64,000 nucleotides of DNA from Poecilobothrus nobilitatus (lineage: Eukaryota; Arthropoda; Insecta; Diptera; Dolichopodidae): assembly GCA_947095535.1 (NCBI GenBank), contig OX352772.1, forward strand, positions 274,174,336 to 274,238,335, in the 5' to 3' direction. Each line of letters starts with the position of its first letter. Position 1 is the stretch's first letter. Below, in pieces: positions 20,746 through 32,474 of this stretch. The notes below the pieces were generated by a model. That model was not told the DNA's origin and ran no database searches. It saw only the letters and a program-made list of their open reading frames with translations. The translations under genes and the position numbers were made by a program.

Positions 20746-22059
20746 GCAGTAGTTAAATTTTCTTTAGTGCGTTCTTCCTTCTTAGGTTTGAGTAGTATAG
20801 CTATGCCGAGTTGACTCCAGAAAATGACATCATGACCATGTACTATCAAAGAGTATGGATATGGTTGACTACAGGAAGTGACGTTAAGTAATTGGAATGT
20901 TAAAGTAATTTGTAAATTACAAGCGCTTAACCTTGAAATTAGTATTAATGCAATTATTTATCTGTGCAATATATAAATGTAATGAAGCTTGAAAAATTCT
21001 ATTAAAAAGCTTTTGATGTTAGTTATTAAGTGTAATATAAACTCATATAAAATTTTTGAAGGTTAACAAGTTAATGCAGAATAAATTTCATAATTAGAAT
21101 AAAAACAAGTTATTATACGGAACATATATTATGTATATGATTGAATGAAGTGTATTATGGATTTGAATTTATGATTAGAGTGTGAGAATATGTGTTACGA
21201 AATTTAAAAATTAAATTATTAAGTGGGTTTAAAAAGTTTAAAGGTAGGGGGTTTAAGGCTTTGGTACGATGTTATAAGCGTAAAAGCTTCAGCAAGTTTA
21301 GAGATTTGGAAAAGGGAAAGTTGGGAATTCGGCAGTTTTGGAGAATTGGAACAAGATCATAAGGGGCCAAGTTCGGAGATTTAGGATCTCAAGATGGAAG
21401 GTTTGAACATTAAAAAATTTGATGGAATTAGTGCTTTGGTAGTATGATTTAAAAGGGGCCCTTTGGCAGTAGCAAGGACCGAATCGGACCTCGCCAAAGT
21501 TATTGGGAGCATGTATCAACCATCTTAGATGTTGAATAGACTATATTATATTGGAAAGATGTAGTGTTATGAAATTATCAAAAATATCCTATAGTATGTA
21601 GTGAATGTTTATGGTTTTGCGATAAAAATTAAAAAGTGTTACTTAAATGCACATTAACTTGATTACTTCAAGCTATTTTAATTCCTTTTTAATATAAAAC
21701 AGAAAACAGGTGTATTTTTTGCTAAAAAGACTAATGAACTTAATCATGAACTTGATTTGAATACAGAATTAAATAGGTACCTACATACAAAATGAAAAAA
21801 AATTTAATATAGAACAAGATTTATAATGTTCTTGTAAAATTACTTTCATTTATGCAAACTTGAGGTATGTTATTGGCAACTACTACAATATATACTGCAA
21901 ATAATTAAATATATACAAATGAAAAAATATAAAGCCTTTTGTGATAAATGTATTTTATTAAAATCATATTATTAACTTTACTAAAATAAAAAAGCGAAAA
22001 TAAAATGTATAAATAACAAAATTAAAATATTTTAAATATGTGTAGAGTATTAAGTAATA
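20746..22059. other. AT-rich interval, no gene seen
   Basis: No coding signature on either strand. A somewhat less AT-rich patch at 21290-21500 has a 73-codon minus frame that I regard as chance. Confidence 0.45.
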
Positions 22060-22131
22060 TCTTCTTTGTTTATTCATGAATCATGCTTTTTATCAAAATC
22101 AATCCATCTAACTAAAACTTGATTTCCTTTT
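22060..22131 (-). pseudogene. Polinton integrase, C-terminal chromodomain part
   Basis: The minus strand reads GNQVLVRWIDFDKKHDS, a stop (TGA where a Trp is expected), then INK: the second half of the chromodomain that ends Polinton integrases. Its first half is at 24316 and above; the DINE-like element lies exactly between. Confidence 0.75.
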
Positions 22132-24315
22132 CATACCCTACACCTAAAGTATAGGTATATTAACTTTGGTATGGTGTTTGTAACCACCAAAAGGAAGCGA
22201 GTTAGGTACAGACATGTATATATATTCTGAATCAGGATCACCGCCGGAGTCGATTTAGCGATGTCCGTCCGTCCGTCCGTCCGTACGCACGATAACTCAA
22301 AAAATAATGATGCTATCTTGATGAAATTTATATAGTAGGTTACTAATTACGAAAGAAAGGCTAAGTTCGCATCTGGACAAAATCCGTCCATGGGTTCGGA
22401 TTCTGGAAGCTTCCGAATGATTCCGGAGCAAACGAGATTATCTCCAAAAGCAACAAAGATAGAACCTTCAAATTTTGTACAATGATGTTTCTTCCCGTTC
22501 GATTTATGTCTCTGAAATTTAAGAGGATTTGGTCCGTGGGTTTGGGTTTTGGAAGCTTCCGAACGAGCACAAGAGCAAATGAGATTATCTCCAAAACCAA
22601 CAAAGATAGAACCTTTAAATTTTGTACAATGATGTTCCTTCCCGTTCGATTTATGTCTCTAAAATTTAAGAGGATTTGGTCCATGGGTTTGGATTTGGAA
22701 GCTTCCGAACGAGCCCCAGAGCAAATGAGATTATCTCCAAAACCAATAAAGATATAACCTTTACTTTTGGCAGAATGGTGTTCTTTCATGTATGATTTAG
22801 GCCTCTGAAATTTAAGAGGATTTGGTCCATGGGTTTGGATTTGAAAGCTTCCGAACGAGCACCAGAGCAAATGAGATTATCTCCAAAACCAACAAAGATA
22901 TAACCTTTAAATTTGGCAGGGTGGTGTTCTTTCATGTTTTATTTAAGTCTCTGAAATGTGAGAAGATTTGGTCCATGGGTTCGGGTTTTGGAAGCTTCCC
23001 AACGAGCCCCAGAGCAAACGAGATTATCTCCAAAACCAATAAAGATAGAACCTTTAAATTTTTTATAATGATGTTTTTTCCAGTTTGATTTATGTCTCTA
23101 AAATTTAAGAGGATGTGGTCCATGGGTTTGGATTTTGGAAGCTTCCGAACGAGCCCCAGAGCAAATGAGATTATCTCCAAAAACAACAAATATATAACCT
23201 TTAAATTTGGCCGAATGGTGTTTTTTCATGTTTGATTTAGGTCTCTGAAATTTGAGAGGATTTGGCCATGGGTTTAAATTTGAAAGAATTTGAACCGTGG
23301 ATTCGAATTTTGGAAGCTTCCGAACGAGCCGCAGAGCAAATGAGATTATATCCAATACGAACAAAGGTAGAACCTTTGAATTTGGTACAATGGTGTTCTT
23401 TCGTGTCTGATTTATGTCTCTGAAATTTAAGAGGATTTGGTCCATGGGTTTGGTTTTGGAAGCTTCCGAACGAGCCCCAGAGCAAATGAGATTATCTCCA
23501 AAACCAATAAAGATATAACCTTTACTTTTGGCAGAATGGTGTTCTTTCATGTATGATTTGGGCCTCTGAAATTTGAGAGTATTTGGTCCTTGGGTTCGGA
23601 TTTTGAAAGCTTCTGAACGAGCCTCAGAGCAAATGATATTATCTCCAAATGCAACAAAGATATAACCTTTAAATTAGGCAGAATGGTGTTCCTTCATGTT
23701 TGATTTATGTTTCTGAAATTTGAGAGGATTTGGTCCATGGGTTCAAATCTTGGAAGCTTCCGGACGAGCCCCAGAGCAAACGAGTATATCTCCACAACCA
23801 ACAAAGATAGAACTTTTATTTTTAGTACAAAGGTGTTCTGTTATGTTTCCTTTTCTGTAAAATTGGAAACTGACATTTGAAAGAATTTGAACCATGGGTT
23901 CGTATTTTGGAAACTTCCGAACGAGCACAAGAGCAACGAGCATATCTCCAAAACCAACAAAAGTAGAACCTTTAAATTTAATAGAATGGTGTTCTGGCAA
24001 GTTTTCTTTATGTTCCTGAGATGGATTCGATGAATTGGAGTGGCAATTCGGGTAGCTGACACAAACCTCCCAAGGACTACCAATCTTCGAAAATAATTAA
24101 GATAGAAACTTAAAATTTTATACAAGGTTGTCAAGCATATCCTAAGCGGATGCCTCTTTTACGTTCTTGAAATTCGAGTTGAATAAGACAGAAAAGGGAA
24201 GAAGTTCAAGCAGCTGCCAAAAACACTTATGGATTTTTAATTTAATTCGAATTATTCAGGTGTAGGGTATTAATAAGTCGGTTGCATCGACTTACTGTTA
24301 CATTTACTTGTTTTT
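22132..24315 (+). mobile_element. DINE-1/Helentron-like non-autonomous element (H1)
   Basis: Shows the DINE-1 layout: a subterminal repeat ATACCCTACACCT (22133-22145) whose exact inverse lies at 24258-24270; a conserved leader; a (GTCC)n block at 22264-22283; central tandem repeats; then a 6-bp stem-loop (AAGTCG/CGACTT, 24275-24293) shortly before the end at CTTGTTTTT. It sits between T-rich flanks and interrupts a Polinton integrase frame. It encodes no protein and would depend on a Helentron Rep-helicase. Confidence 0.8.
22360..24050 (+). repeat. Central tandem repeats of H1 (~147 bp x about 11)
   Basis: A unit marked by GGATTTGGTCCATGGGTT and GGAAGCTTCCGAACGAGC recurs near 22376, 22523, 22673, 22818, 22966, 23111, 23258, 23432, 23578, 23726 and 23880. 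Several open frames cross the array because the unit length is close to a multiple of three; none is a gene. Confidence 0.9.
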
Positions 24316-24704
24316 AAATATTTTTTCTACAAGATAGACATGTGGATTTTTAACTGGTGTTAATTCAGGCTCATAAAAAGAACCGGTTATTGTATTATTT
24401 GTGTAATTAAGTAAATTGTATGTTATTCGATCAGTTCTTTTAATTTTTGCAATTGTCAATATTTCTGTTGACCAGTTGGGTTGATAACCTTTAAATTTAT
24501 TTATACGAACATAATGTCCAACTTTATATTTTGCTTTACGAAATACTTTTAACTTACTGTAGATAGTTTTTAATAGTAATTTTTGTTATTCTTTGTAACT
24601 TTTTTTGGTGGAAGTTTTGAAAGGAATTGTACAATGATATGTTGAGCTGTATTTCTCAATAAGTGAGGGTAAAATAGATATCCATTTATAATTAAACTGA
24701 AAAA
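24316..24704 (-). pseudogene. Polinton integrase, C-terminal region
   Basis: The minus strand reads NKWISILPSLIEKYSSTYH, then after a TAA stop YKVGHYVRINKFKGYQPNWSTEI, a gap, ITGSFYEPEL, and NPHVYLVEKIFK. This is the end of the retroviral-type catalytic domain, the SH3-like domain and the start of the chromodomain of a Polinton integrase, which joins element DNA to the host genome. It is truncated upstream by the 5' end of LINE-E at about 24705 and downstream by H1. Confidence 0.8.
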
Positions 24705-24711
24705 AAATAAA

Positions 24712-27394
24712 CCTGCATGGATGAACAAAAAAATAGCAGAACTATCAAAACTGAAAACTAAATTGCTTAGATCATTCAGAAGAAATCTTGCACAACACAC
24801 ACTAATAAACCTAAAAAAGCCAAGCGCAGAACTGAGAAGAGAAATCAAAAAAGCAAGAAAAACATCTTGGGAAAATTTTGCGAATGGTATAAATAATAAC
24901 AATCCCAGAGAAACGTGGCGGAGAGCCAAATGCATTCATGGAAAAACCGTGCCCTCTGAAACCTTGGTAATAATGCAAAACAATAAGTTAGAGACAGATA
25001 CAGCGGAAAGTGTCGAATATCTAGCAAACTGCTGCGCAAACTATGCAATGGTCAATATAAACGTTATTGAAACGAACGAGCGGCTTAACTCTCCCATTGC
25101 AAACATAGCTCAAAACGAAGTTACGGATTTGCCAATAACAATCGAGGAGGTCACTACGGTTATAGATTCTTTCGAAGGAACAACCCCAGGAATGGATAAA
25201 ATATCTTACGGAATGTTAAAAAATGCAACACCAAAATTCTTGGAGAGACTAACGGAATTATATAACAAGATATTCAGAACCGGACAAATACCGCAGAGCT
25301 GGAAAATGGGAGAATTAAGACCGATACTAAAACAAGGCAAAGATCCAAGATACCAACAAAATTACAGGTTCATATCCCTTTTAAGCACCATGAGCAAAGT
25401 TTTGGAAAAAATTGTAGCTAAAAGGTTGAACTTCGCGACAAAATATATCATACCTGATGAAATTCATGGATTTAGAGAACTAAGAGGTACAACCACATTA
25501 CTTAAAGAAATAGAGCTTAAAGCTCAGATAGCGCTAGAAAATAAAAACCATATTGATACACTTTCTTGTGATTTAGAGAAGGCTTTCGACAGAGTTCAAA
25601 AGTATCTGGTAATTAAACAACTCAAAGATTGGCATGTAGGAAAAAACATAATCAATTTTACAGCTGGATTTCTCACAAACAGAAAAATTTCGGTGAGCCA
25701 TAATGGCTATATATCAAGCTTTAAAAACCTACCAGTAGGTACTCCACAAGGTTCGCCATACTCAACTCAACTCTTCAATGTGTACATATCGGAGCTCAGT
25801 AAACGATTGAGGGAAATTAAAGAAATAAAACACATAATTTATGCAGATAATCTGATCATAACAGCTACCGGACATAAGATAAATAGAGAGTACGGGTTAC
25901 AGAAAGCCGTAAATGTCATGGAAGACTGGGCCAAAAACACAGGGGCGTTTTTCTCACCAGACAAAACAGAAGCATTACACATACGCAGAAAGCATCATTG
26001 CCAGAATTCAGATAAAACAGTAGCCAGCCTAAAGAGATCGAACAACCTTCTTAAGTTAATATGTAGGAAAAAGATAGGCCCGCCAACAGAAATAGCAACT
26101 AGAATAGCAAACTCCATCCAGTTTGTTAAACTAGATTATGCCTTAACTATTTATGGCTTCACGACTAAAGGAAATATAAAAAAATTACAAGTAGCAATGA
26201 ACTAGTCTGCCAGAATAGCGCTGGGAGCTATAAGGCCCACAAGAACGGAAGCACTCTTAACAGAAGCAAACTTCCAAACAGTAGAACAAAGAAGAGACCA
26301 ATTGGCGCTACGTTGCATCACAAAAGCAATCTACTATAAAGAGCACCCTCTACATTTACTAATGAATGCAGCGCTCAAAGAAGAAACAAAAATTCCTAAA
26401 AACTCTGCTGTCAAGATGGCAATTGATTTATTAGAGGAACTAGATCTACACATCACGAGCGGTTGCGAAACACAAGGGAGAGATCAGCACCTTTGGGGAC
26501 ACTGGAAACAATGGCTAAACATTAGTATAGCACAAAAACTCAAATCAGAAACCAACAAAGAAACCTTCATCAAACTATTCCAAGAGCATAGAGAAGAAAC
26601 AAAATTACTGAGACCTATTTATACAGATGCCACAAAAGCAGAAAACGGGGTAGGAATAGCGATAGTTGAAGAAGAAAAGGTAATAAAAACACTTATTCTA
26701 CCAAATTACGTACAAATATACGTCGCCGAACAAACAGCATTGATGGAAGCCATCAAAGTGGCGGAAATTAGGGGACAAACATCTATGCTATATACAGACA
26801 GTTTGAGTGTCGTAAGAGCGATCTTGAATCTAAATAAGAGTTCTCCAACAACAACAGAAATTCGCAATAGAATAATCAGAAATAGAGGAAAAATACAAAT
26901 TACGTGGATACCAGGTCATGTCGGAATAAGAGGGAATGAGATGGCAGATAAAGAAGCAAAGCAAGCACTAATCCGGCCAACTACATTAATGATCCCAAAA
27001 TCCCACACAATGGTGAAGAAACAGATCAGTGAATATATAAAAAATAAGAGACAACAAATATGGAAACAAACTAACTCCATTAGAAAAGCCTTTTTTTCAA
27101 AAACAACCTCATAAATACAAGGAGCAGAGAAATAGGAGTCAAAATTTCGCGAATCCGAATAGGATGTACCTACTACACCCATAAACACATATTCAACGGA
27201 GAAGAGCCTCCTAGATGCCGTTTTTACAATGAAATAGCCACAATAAAACACATTGTACTAGACTGCGTGGAATCCAAAAATTACTGGGCTAAAGAATCAG
27301 CCTCTCCCACAATATCCGTGGCAAGTAGCAACTTGGATTGCATAAATAAAACAGTGAATCTGTTTAAGCACCACGAGATATGGAAACACATATA
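24712..27394 (+). pseudogene. LINE-E ORF2 (reverse transcriptase plus RNase H)
   Basis: Begins inside the linker (PAWMNKKIAELSKLK). RT blocks: GMDKISYGMLKN, NYRFISLLSTMSKVLEKI, IHGFRELRGTTTLLKE, CDLEKAFDRV, PVGTPQGSPYSTQLFN, and IYADNLIITATG, where the second catalytic Asp of YADD is Asn. A TAG at 26203-26205 interrupts the thumb. RNase H follows: PIYTDATKAENGVGIAI, EQTALMEAI, YTDSLSVVRAI, and WIPGHVGIRGNEMADKEA, with the catalytic Asp/Glu residues present. A frameshift near 27107 moves the C-terminal RIRIGCTYYTHKHIF and PRCRFYNEIATIKHIVLDC block to another frame, ending at 27394. Non-functional. Confidence 0.88.
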
Positions 27395-27783
27395 AAGAAG
27401 ATTAATTGTAAATAGTAATAAATAAATAAATAATAAATAAAAACAAATAATAATAAATAAAAGTAATCTAAGCCGCAAAATAATAACAACAAATTGAAAT
27501 TAACAAACATAGAAAATTAGAACTAATTAGAATTAGAGTTTAAATAATAAAAATAAAATAATGTACAACTCGTAATGGTATAAATAAATAATTAATAATA
27601 ATAAACGAAAATATAAATATAAATAAATATAAATAATTTAGTAATTAATTAGCATTAGTTGTTAGTTATTAATCAATTTTGTTTTAACTTTGTAATTTTT
27701 GAGTATTTTGAGCTGGCCCACATGCATAAAATGCAACCGGCCCTATAATAAAGATGTATTTATATTTATATAATGCATTAATG

Positions 27784-27803
27784 TAATAATAATAATAATA
27801 ATT
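27784..27803 (+). repeat. (TAA)n tail of LINE-E
   Basis: Six to seven TAA units, placed where I-clade elements carry their 3' repeat. Confidence 0.7.
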
Positions 27804-27839
27804 TATCATATAAATTATATTTTTCAGGTAATTCTGTAT

Positions 27840-28756
27840 CTGAAAATCTTTCAAAGCAAAGCTAGAAATAATCATAGGGATATAATTCTTTTCTTTTTAA
27901 TAAGTCAATTTGATGTGATGTTAAATAAGAAAATTCGGCATCTAGGATTGGAAAATCGTTTAAAAGAGATGACAAATGATCTAGACTACTAGCCAAAAAT
28001 CTAAAAGAATCTATAAACCCAAATTTTATTTTGTTATCTTTAATGGATTTTGTAAAGGATATATACTTTTCCTTATTTATTGGAAGTACATTTATGTTAC
28101 CCTCACCAATTTGTTTTCATTATGTTACCCTCACCAATTTTGTTGAGCCTTATTTTCTATATTAGGTAATCTTATCTTACATTCATTTTGCTTCAACCAA
28201 TTTTCTTTTGAATTTTCAGTTTTTCTGTATCATAAAAGTAATGAAGCCATCTATCACAAAAATAAATTTCATGTTCATTTCAATTGCACAGTGATCTCAG
28301 GAGCCTTAAAAGATTTTTAAGCCAAATATAATGTCGATTAATATGCTCGTTATTTCCATCAGAGTCCTGTTTTTCCAACATCAATAAATTCACATGTAGC
28401 TTATCTAAAATAGAATAAAATGCTAAGTATTCTAAGTATTAAATAAATATTAATATGCTAAGTAATAAATAAAAAGCAACAAAAAACAAAATTCTAATAT
28501 TAACCTTTTTCCACTGATTTTGACAATTTTAATGGTACAACTTCCAATTTACTTTTCGGCGTTTCACCATGATAAACAAATATATTAATTGAAATATTAT
28601 TGTTTTTTTTCAAATAATCTAATGTTTTTTAACTCTATAGAAAAGCTAATTCCATCAAGGATTAGAACGTCTTTATAATTTGGATAGCTTGAAGCGCGTT
28701 CGGGATGATTGTTGGTAGGATATAATACTGACACAACAGCCCATGCAAAGCATACC
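27840..28756 (-). pseudogene. Polinton DNA polymerase B fragment (polB-2)
   Basis: On the minus strand from 28756: CFAWAVVSVLYPTNNHPE and the following domain (LEVVPLKLSK), then HVNLLMLEKQ, HYIWLKNLLRLLRS and the zinc-like YFCDRWLHYF, with stops and frame changes. An internal deletion near 28110 then joins to INKEKYISFTKSI, FIDSFRFLASSLDHLSSLL and LLKRKELYPYDY. The family is the protein-primed polymerase B of Polintons, which replicates the linear element. The exonuclease core and polymerase palm are missing. Confidence 0.8.
28104..28150. repeat. Short direct duplication in polB-2
   Basis: ATGTTACCCTCACCAATTT occurs twice, about 27 bp apart, at the internal deletion joint. Confidence 0.85.
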
Positions 28757-28839
28757 TCAGTAGTTAGGATAAGGAGGTTCTATTCCAAGGAGCGATGACC
28801 AATGTGGGTTCTATTTCAAGAAGCGATGAGCAATATGGA
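28757..28839. repeat. ~34-bp direct duplication between polB-2 and LINE-A3
   Basis: GGTTCTATT followed by CAA.GAGCGATGA is repeated at about 28768 and 28804, giving two imperfect units that abut the LINE-A3 3' end. Confidence 0.75.
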
Positions 28840-29152
28840 TTTTTTTATTTTTTTTATTTTTACTTTTTATTTATTCCTTCTGTTTCTGTTTACATCCTTA
28901 AAAAGTTTACAAAATTAGATTAACTTAATATTTAAATTGATTTACATGTAAAAATAATAATTTTTTATTTTGTAAATTTTGGTTTTCTTTTCTTAATTTA
29001 CTCTTTCTTCTGTATTTAACAAATAATAATTTTATATGTAATCTTATTTCTTTTATATACAAATTGTAAAAAACATATCTAAAATCCAATTCATTTTTTT
29101 TATGTGTTAAAAATAAAAGCTTAAAAACTAACTTAACCTACTTGACTAAAAC

Positions 29153-29184
<32 letters not shown>

Positions 29185-30355
29185 GAAACTTTAATATAAA
29201 ACTATTACAGAGACAATTTAATTTTTTAACCACCAGTAAACTTTATAGACACACATATCCGTATTTGGAATATGGGTGTCGTATTTTAAACTGCCAATGT
29301 CAACATTATTTGGATCAAACTCTATTTTAGTACATGTAGCCCTTCTACCATAATAAAATAGTAGAGGAACATGGTTTTGATTTTGTATAAAACCTACTTT
29401 ATCTAGGTAGATGAAATGTTCGGGTGCTATGAAGCCCGATTTTAATGTTTTTTTAATATACTCATCGTTATGGTAGAATAAATGGGATATTAAACCATTT
29501 TCGGGAGTGTTAATTGCTCTATCAAAATGATTGCGAATCAATTTAATTATGAAATTATCGATTCGTGTTAATTTTGATTTTCTATATGTGTATTTGTTTG
29601 AAAGATATTGAGTAAAATTTGTTTCAGGTTTTCTACTTTCATTTAAATACACTCTTATGCACTTTCTCTCAAATTTCCTAACTTTTTCCATCAAGCTGGC
29701 ACTTATGTTGTACCAGAATGGTGCTGCGTAGGATAACGTGGGTCTGATAAAAGCTTGATAACTAAGGATTTTAACTCTTGTACTGATTGTTTTATTGAAA
29801 AATAGTTTCGTGCATGTCATAAATGCATTATTTGCTTTCGAGATAGTTTCTTTGATATGGTGAGAGTAATTAGTGATATAATTAAGGTTAACTCCGAGAT
29901 ATTTAACAGACTTTTTTTTTGGTAATATGCCATTTGAAGGAGTTTTAATTTCGAACTTTCTCCATTGCTTTTTTAAATTATAATTCAATACTTATAAAAA
30001 GTATTTCGGAAAGAATAGTTTCGCATTTATTATAGTTAATTTTTAGCTGCCAGGCTTTACAATAATTGATTTCAACATTAAAAATTTTTTTTGCAGCATT
30101 GTTAATATTTTCTATTTTGTTATTACTAGTATAAAATGTAAGATCATCGGCAAAGGCCAAAGAATAATTTTCGCCCTTGATTAAATTTAAGGTCTCAAGA
30201 AGTTCATTATTATATAACGAGAATAATATTGGCGAGTTCACCGTGCCTTGCATTAGGCCGTTCTCAATATTGTGTAATTTATGGCATGTATTTGATTCGT
30301 TGGAGGAAATATAGAATTTATTACCGTAAATCATATTTAGGATAATATCAATAAG
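28840..30355 (-). mobile_element. LINE-A3: 5'-truncated Jockey-superfamily LINE
   Basis: Same family as LINE-A1 and LINE-A2. It keeps only the C-terminal half of ORF2 and the 3' UTR. A long A-run on the + strand at about 29157-29182 lies in the 3' UTR and is an internal T-run of the element, not its tail. Confidence 0.85.
29218..30334 (-). pseudogene. LINE-A3 ORF2 fragment (reverse transcriptase, C-terminal half)
   Basis: From 30334: MIYGNKFYI, ENGLMQGTVNSPILFSLY and the catalytic LAFADDLTFY, then WQLKINYNKCETI. A frameshift near 29985 moves into VKYLGVNLNYI, LSYAAPFWYNISASLMEKVRKFERKCIRV, FIAPEHFIYLDK and VYWWLKN (end). The upstream endonuclease and RT entry are gone. Confidence 0.87.
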
Positions 30356-30617
30356 GTGGGTTGGAAATTTATATTGTGGCGGTAGATGGTGGCGGTTTCT
30401 GGTAACTGTGGAGCCTAATGGTAATGTAAATAAAAAAGAAATATATAACGTAAATGAGGTTCGTTTAGTTAAAAAAAAAAATAATAATAATAATAATAAT
30501 AATAAAAATAAAATGTGTTTTAAAGTAGTTTCAGTTTGAAAGAACTAGTATACATGCGTGCTCTACTACTCTATACTCTACTCTACTTCTACATACAGTT
30601 TTTTATCTTTATTTTTA
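30356..30617. other. Interval with a short (AAT)n array
   Basis: Contains ~25 bp of AAT units near 30480-30505 and a CTACT-rich stretch at 30560-30590. No gene. Confidence 0.4.
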
Positions 30618-32110
30618 ATAATGGAAGTACAAGCAAAAAAGTTGAAATTAAGTAAAAAATTTGAATGTAATGTATGCCAAAAAACATTTCGAACAAAATA
30701 TAATTTCGATCGGCATTCTAAAATTCACAAATATTGCACTAAATGTAATATTTTTACATTGAATTGGAGTTATCATCTCAGAACAAATGAACATAAAAGA
30801 AAAGCTGCTGAAGAGCTGAAATCGAATGTAAAATTAATTAAAGAGTCATTTGAAAGCAGAATTCAATCATTTTTAATTGATAACGATGATGAAGGAGTTC
30901 TTGATCCAACAATATTTTTAAAGTTTATACGAAAACGGAAGATTTTCAAGAGAAAGATAGCGGTTTTGCTATAGTAAGAATAATCAGTCTAGAAATTAAC
31001 ATAAATAAATATCAACCTATTCGAGGTTCTAGATTTATAGATTTACCAGTAAAAACAAAACGTGCTTGTATCAATGTAAAAAACTCAGATGAATTTTGCT
31101 TCAAGTGGGCATTAATATCAGCATTGAAACCAACAATTTTTCATCAAGATACACCAACGTCTTATAACAATGATAATATTGAAGCTGATGAAATTTATTT
31201 AGAAAATGGAAAAGTGAATCTTTTAAATTTTCATGGGATGGAATTTCCAGTTAAAATAAAAGAAATTAATATATTTGAACAAAATTATTCAGAAATTAGT
31301 AAACTTCTTTGGTCTTTTAATTAATGGATCTGATTATGAATTGATTGCTCCATATTATTTAACAAAATGTGAGAAGCAACATCACATTAATTTGCTTTTG
31401 ATGGAAAACAATGTAAACTTTCATTTTGTTTACATAAAACATATATCTAGATTATTGAGGAGTTCGTTAACTTTACATAGTAGTCAAATTTATTTATGTA
31501 ATAGCTGTTTGCAACATTTTTCAAATATGTATTCAAAATTATGAAATGCATAAGTGAATACATAAAATTGTAACTGAAACGGTAATGGTAACAGAAGGTG
31601 ATAATATACTAAAATTTCGAAATTATCATCAACAAATCGAAACACCTTTTACAATATATGCAGATTGTGAAAGTATGCTAAAGCCCATACAAACGTGTAT
31701 TCCTAATAGCGAAAAATCATCAACAACCAATTCAAACAGCATATATCAGTAGCTTTTGCTTATTATATAAAATGTTCCTTCGACGATCGCTTAAATAAAT
31801 ATCAAGAGTGTATAGGTGAAGATTGTGCAGAGAAATTTGTTTTATCATTAACAGAAGATTGTGTACGACTTTATAAAAATAATTTTTTAAATATCCAACC
31901 AATGAAGCCATTAACATTAGACGAAGAATTGAAACATCTTACAGAAGAAAATTGTCATATATGTGGTAAGAATTTAGATTTTCAAATTAGAGTTAGAGAT
32001 CACTGTCATTTTACTTGCCACTATAGAGGTCCAGCTCATTTTGAATGTAATTTATATTTTAAAAAACCATAATTTTTTGCTATATTTTTTTATAACTTTT
32101 CGGGATATGA
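30618..32110 (+). pseudogene. Polinton-type DNA polymerase B with N-terminal C2H2 finger (polB-1)
   Basis: ATG at about 30621 (MEVQAKKLKLSKKFECNVC). A C2H2 zinc finger CNVCQKTFRTKYNFDRHSKIH and a second Cys/His pair follow. After frame changes come INKYQPIRGSRFIDLP, NVKNSDEFCFKWALISALKP, NLLNFHGMEFPVKIKEI, HHINLLLMENNVNFHFVYIK, the exonuclease motif FTIYADCESMLKPI (Exo I Asp/Glu present), a Cys/His knuckle NCHICGKNLDF...RDHCHFTCHYRGPAHFECN, and IFFYNFSGYD. It stops at the T-run of LINE-A2; the palm domain is not found beyond that insertion. At least four frameshifts or stops. Confidence 0.82.
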
Positions 32111-32391
32111 TTTTTTTTTTTTTTTTTAAATTAAACTTTATTTTTCTTCATAATAATCTTATAATAACTTAGCCTAAAAAAGTTTAACAAAAACAGCTTT
32201 TTGAAAATCCTATTAATATTTAAATTTGGTATAATTTTTATATTAATTTTACGCATTGCTTTGTTATTTTAGTTAATCAAAATTTTTTTTTTTTTAGTTT
32301 TTTGAACAAATATTTTCTTTTCTTAATTTTGTTATTGGAAAGGTGAATAAAAAAAAACCAATGTTATTTCATTCTATAAGATAAAAAAAAA

Positions 32392-32436
32392 ACTTAACCT
32401 ACTTAACCTACTTAACCTACTTAACCTACTTAACCT
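32392..32436 (-). repeat. 9-bp tandem repeat in LINE-A2 3' UTR
   Basis: AGGTTAAGT (minus strand) repeated five times without change. LINE-A1 and LINE-A3 have only degenerate versions. Confidence 0.9.
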
Positions 32437-32474
32437 AATTAAAAACATTATGTATATTTATTACTTAATTCTAG

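Larger units (their letters stand above)
24705..27803 (+). mobile_element. LINE-E: I-clade non-LTR retrotransposon, 5' truncated
   Basis: Contains RT and an RNase H domain, the mark of the I clade, and ends in a (TAA)n tail (27784-27803), as I elements do. ORF1 and the endonuclease are missing, so it is 5' truncated. It lies between two Polinton fragments. Confidence 0.85.

Noticed and set aside
22361..24134. Several open frames on both strands in the H1 repeats
   Set aside because: They are the same tandem unit read repeatedly; no domain and no conserved start.
29157..29182. A-run as the tail of a plus-strand retrotransposon
   Set aside because: It lies within the 3' UTR of minus-strand LINE-A3, whose homology continues to about 28840.
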